6,199 nt of DNA, taken from assembly GCA_937924675.1 (NCBI GenBank), contig CALEVL010000026.1, positions 1 to 6,199 of the forward strand. The letters are read 5' to 3'. Every line of letters starts with the position of its first letter. Position 1 is the stretch's first letter. The notes below the pieces were generated by a model. It did not search any database and had not been told where the DNA came from. It saw only the letters and a program-made list of their open reading frames with translations. Below, piece after piece: positions 5,860-6,199 of the stretch. Made by a program: the position numbers and the translations under genes. The stretch is from an uncultured Ignavibacteria bacterium. GTDB taxonomy: Bacteria; Bacteroidota; Ignavibacteria; Tepidaquicellales; Tepidaquicellaceae.

Positions 5860-6199
5860 TAAGCCTTTTAAGTTCTTTTATGTCAATTAGATCTTTATCT
5901 CTCGCGGGTTTGATAAACTCTTTTGCATAGAGCAAGTCTTTCACTGATGACACATTTACTTTTACTTCATCAAGATAGATAGTTTCTGAATTCTTCATGA
6001 GTTCTTCAAAATTCAATGGATAACTTAAGAAAATGTCTAACTGCATTGGAGATCGCTCAGCAACAAATGTATATACTAATGCATTCTTTTCTGCAACCCA
6101 TCTATACCTGTTTTCTTCTTCATATAATTTCTCAACCGGTTCCGGAATTCTTGGTGAAAGTCCGAAATTCTTTGCTAATTCCACAATCTTTTCAAGATT
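5843..6199 (-). CDS. Nucleotidyltransferase-like protein, C-terminal part (5' end off right edge)
   Basis: The frame is open from the right edge for 118 codons to TAA at 5843-5845; a GTG at 6184 is in frame but five codons upstream stay open, so the true start is probably outside. The sequence runs LAKNFGLSPRIPEPVEKL, then W-x2-KNALVYTF, MQLDIFLSYPLNFEEL, IYLDEVKVNVSSVKDLLYAK, and KPARDKDLIDIKELKRL at the end. This order (LDIF..P..F.EL, V.V.S..DLL..K, then R.KDL.DI..L) is the C-terminal pattern of a widespread family of bacterial minimal nucleotidyltransferases related to the AbiEii/MNT group; the recognition is from memory of the family. The catalytic GG/G-x-D-x-D motifs would be in the missing N-terminal part, so activity cannot be judged. 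It overlaps the 68-residue gene by 17 bp, suggesting a two-gene module, possibly defence or toxin-antitoxin related. Confidence 0.7.
   Translation of the reverse strand, partial: NLEKIVELAKNFGLSPRIPEPVEKLYEEENRYRWVAEKNALVYTFVAERSPMQLDIFLSYPLNFEELMKNSETIYLDEVKVNVSSVKDLLYAKEFIKPARDKDLIDIKELKRLNEQTN

Overview
The window looks like a chromosomal segment from an Ignavibacteria-type bacterium (Ignavibacteriota, in the wider Bacteroidota/Chlorobi group). The main evidence is a secreted protein ending in a type IX secretion (T9SS) type A sorting domain with the motif NFPNPFNPSTKINY, which is typical of that lineage. Supporting evidence is the AT-rich intergenic DNA, TAnnTTTG promoter-like elements of the Bacteroidota kind, and signal peptides ending in FSQ or FAQ. 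The assignment is inferred from sequence style, not from a database search.

Layout, left to right. (1) 1-696, minus strand: the first 232 codons of a secreted protein that runs off the left edge, with a strong ribosome-binding site and a well-formed promoter upstream. (2) About 697-1052: intergenic DNA between divergent units, containing a perfect 18-bp palindrome that overlaps that promoter. (3) 1053-3539, plus strand: an apparent operon of a 33-residue single-span membrane peptide, the ABC-F ribosome factor EttA (TTG start), and a ComF-family phosphoribosyltransferase whose frame overlaps the end of ettA. (4) 3540-3972: a gene-free stretch with a five-copy 7-bp tandem repeat, two inverted repeats and a promoter for the next unit. 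(5) 3973-5647, plus strand: a small cysteine-rich lipoprotein followed 43 bp later by a T9SS-exported beta-propeller-like protein. (6) 5653-6199, minus strand and convergent with the previous unit: the C-terminal part of a nucleotidyltransferase-like protein (5' end off the right edge), overlapped by 17 bp by a 68-codon gene.

The housekeeping part (ettA, comF) is conventional. The more unusual parts are the two-gene cell-envelope unit with an unrecognised eight-cysteine lipoprotein, the tightly coupled nucleotidyltransferase/small-protein pair, the membrane micro-ORF in front of ettA, and the ComF homologue that seems to have lost its zinc-finger cysteines. No rRNA, tRNA, CRISPR array, transposase or insertion sequence was seen. 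I found no convincing previously undescribed system; the best candidates are listed as findings with modest scores.
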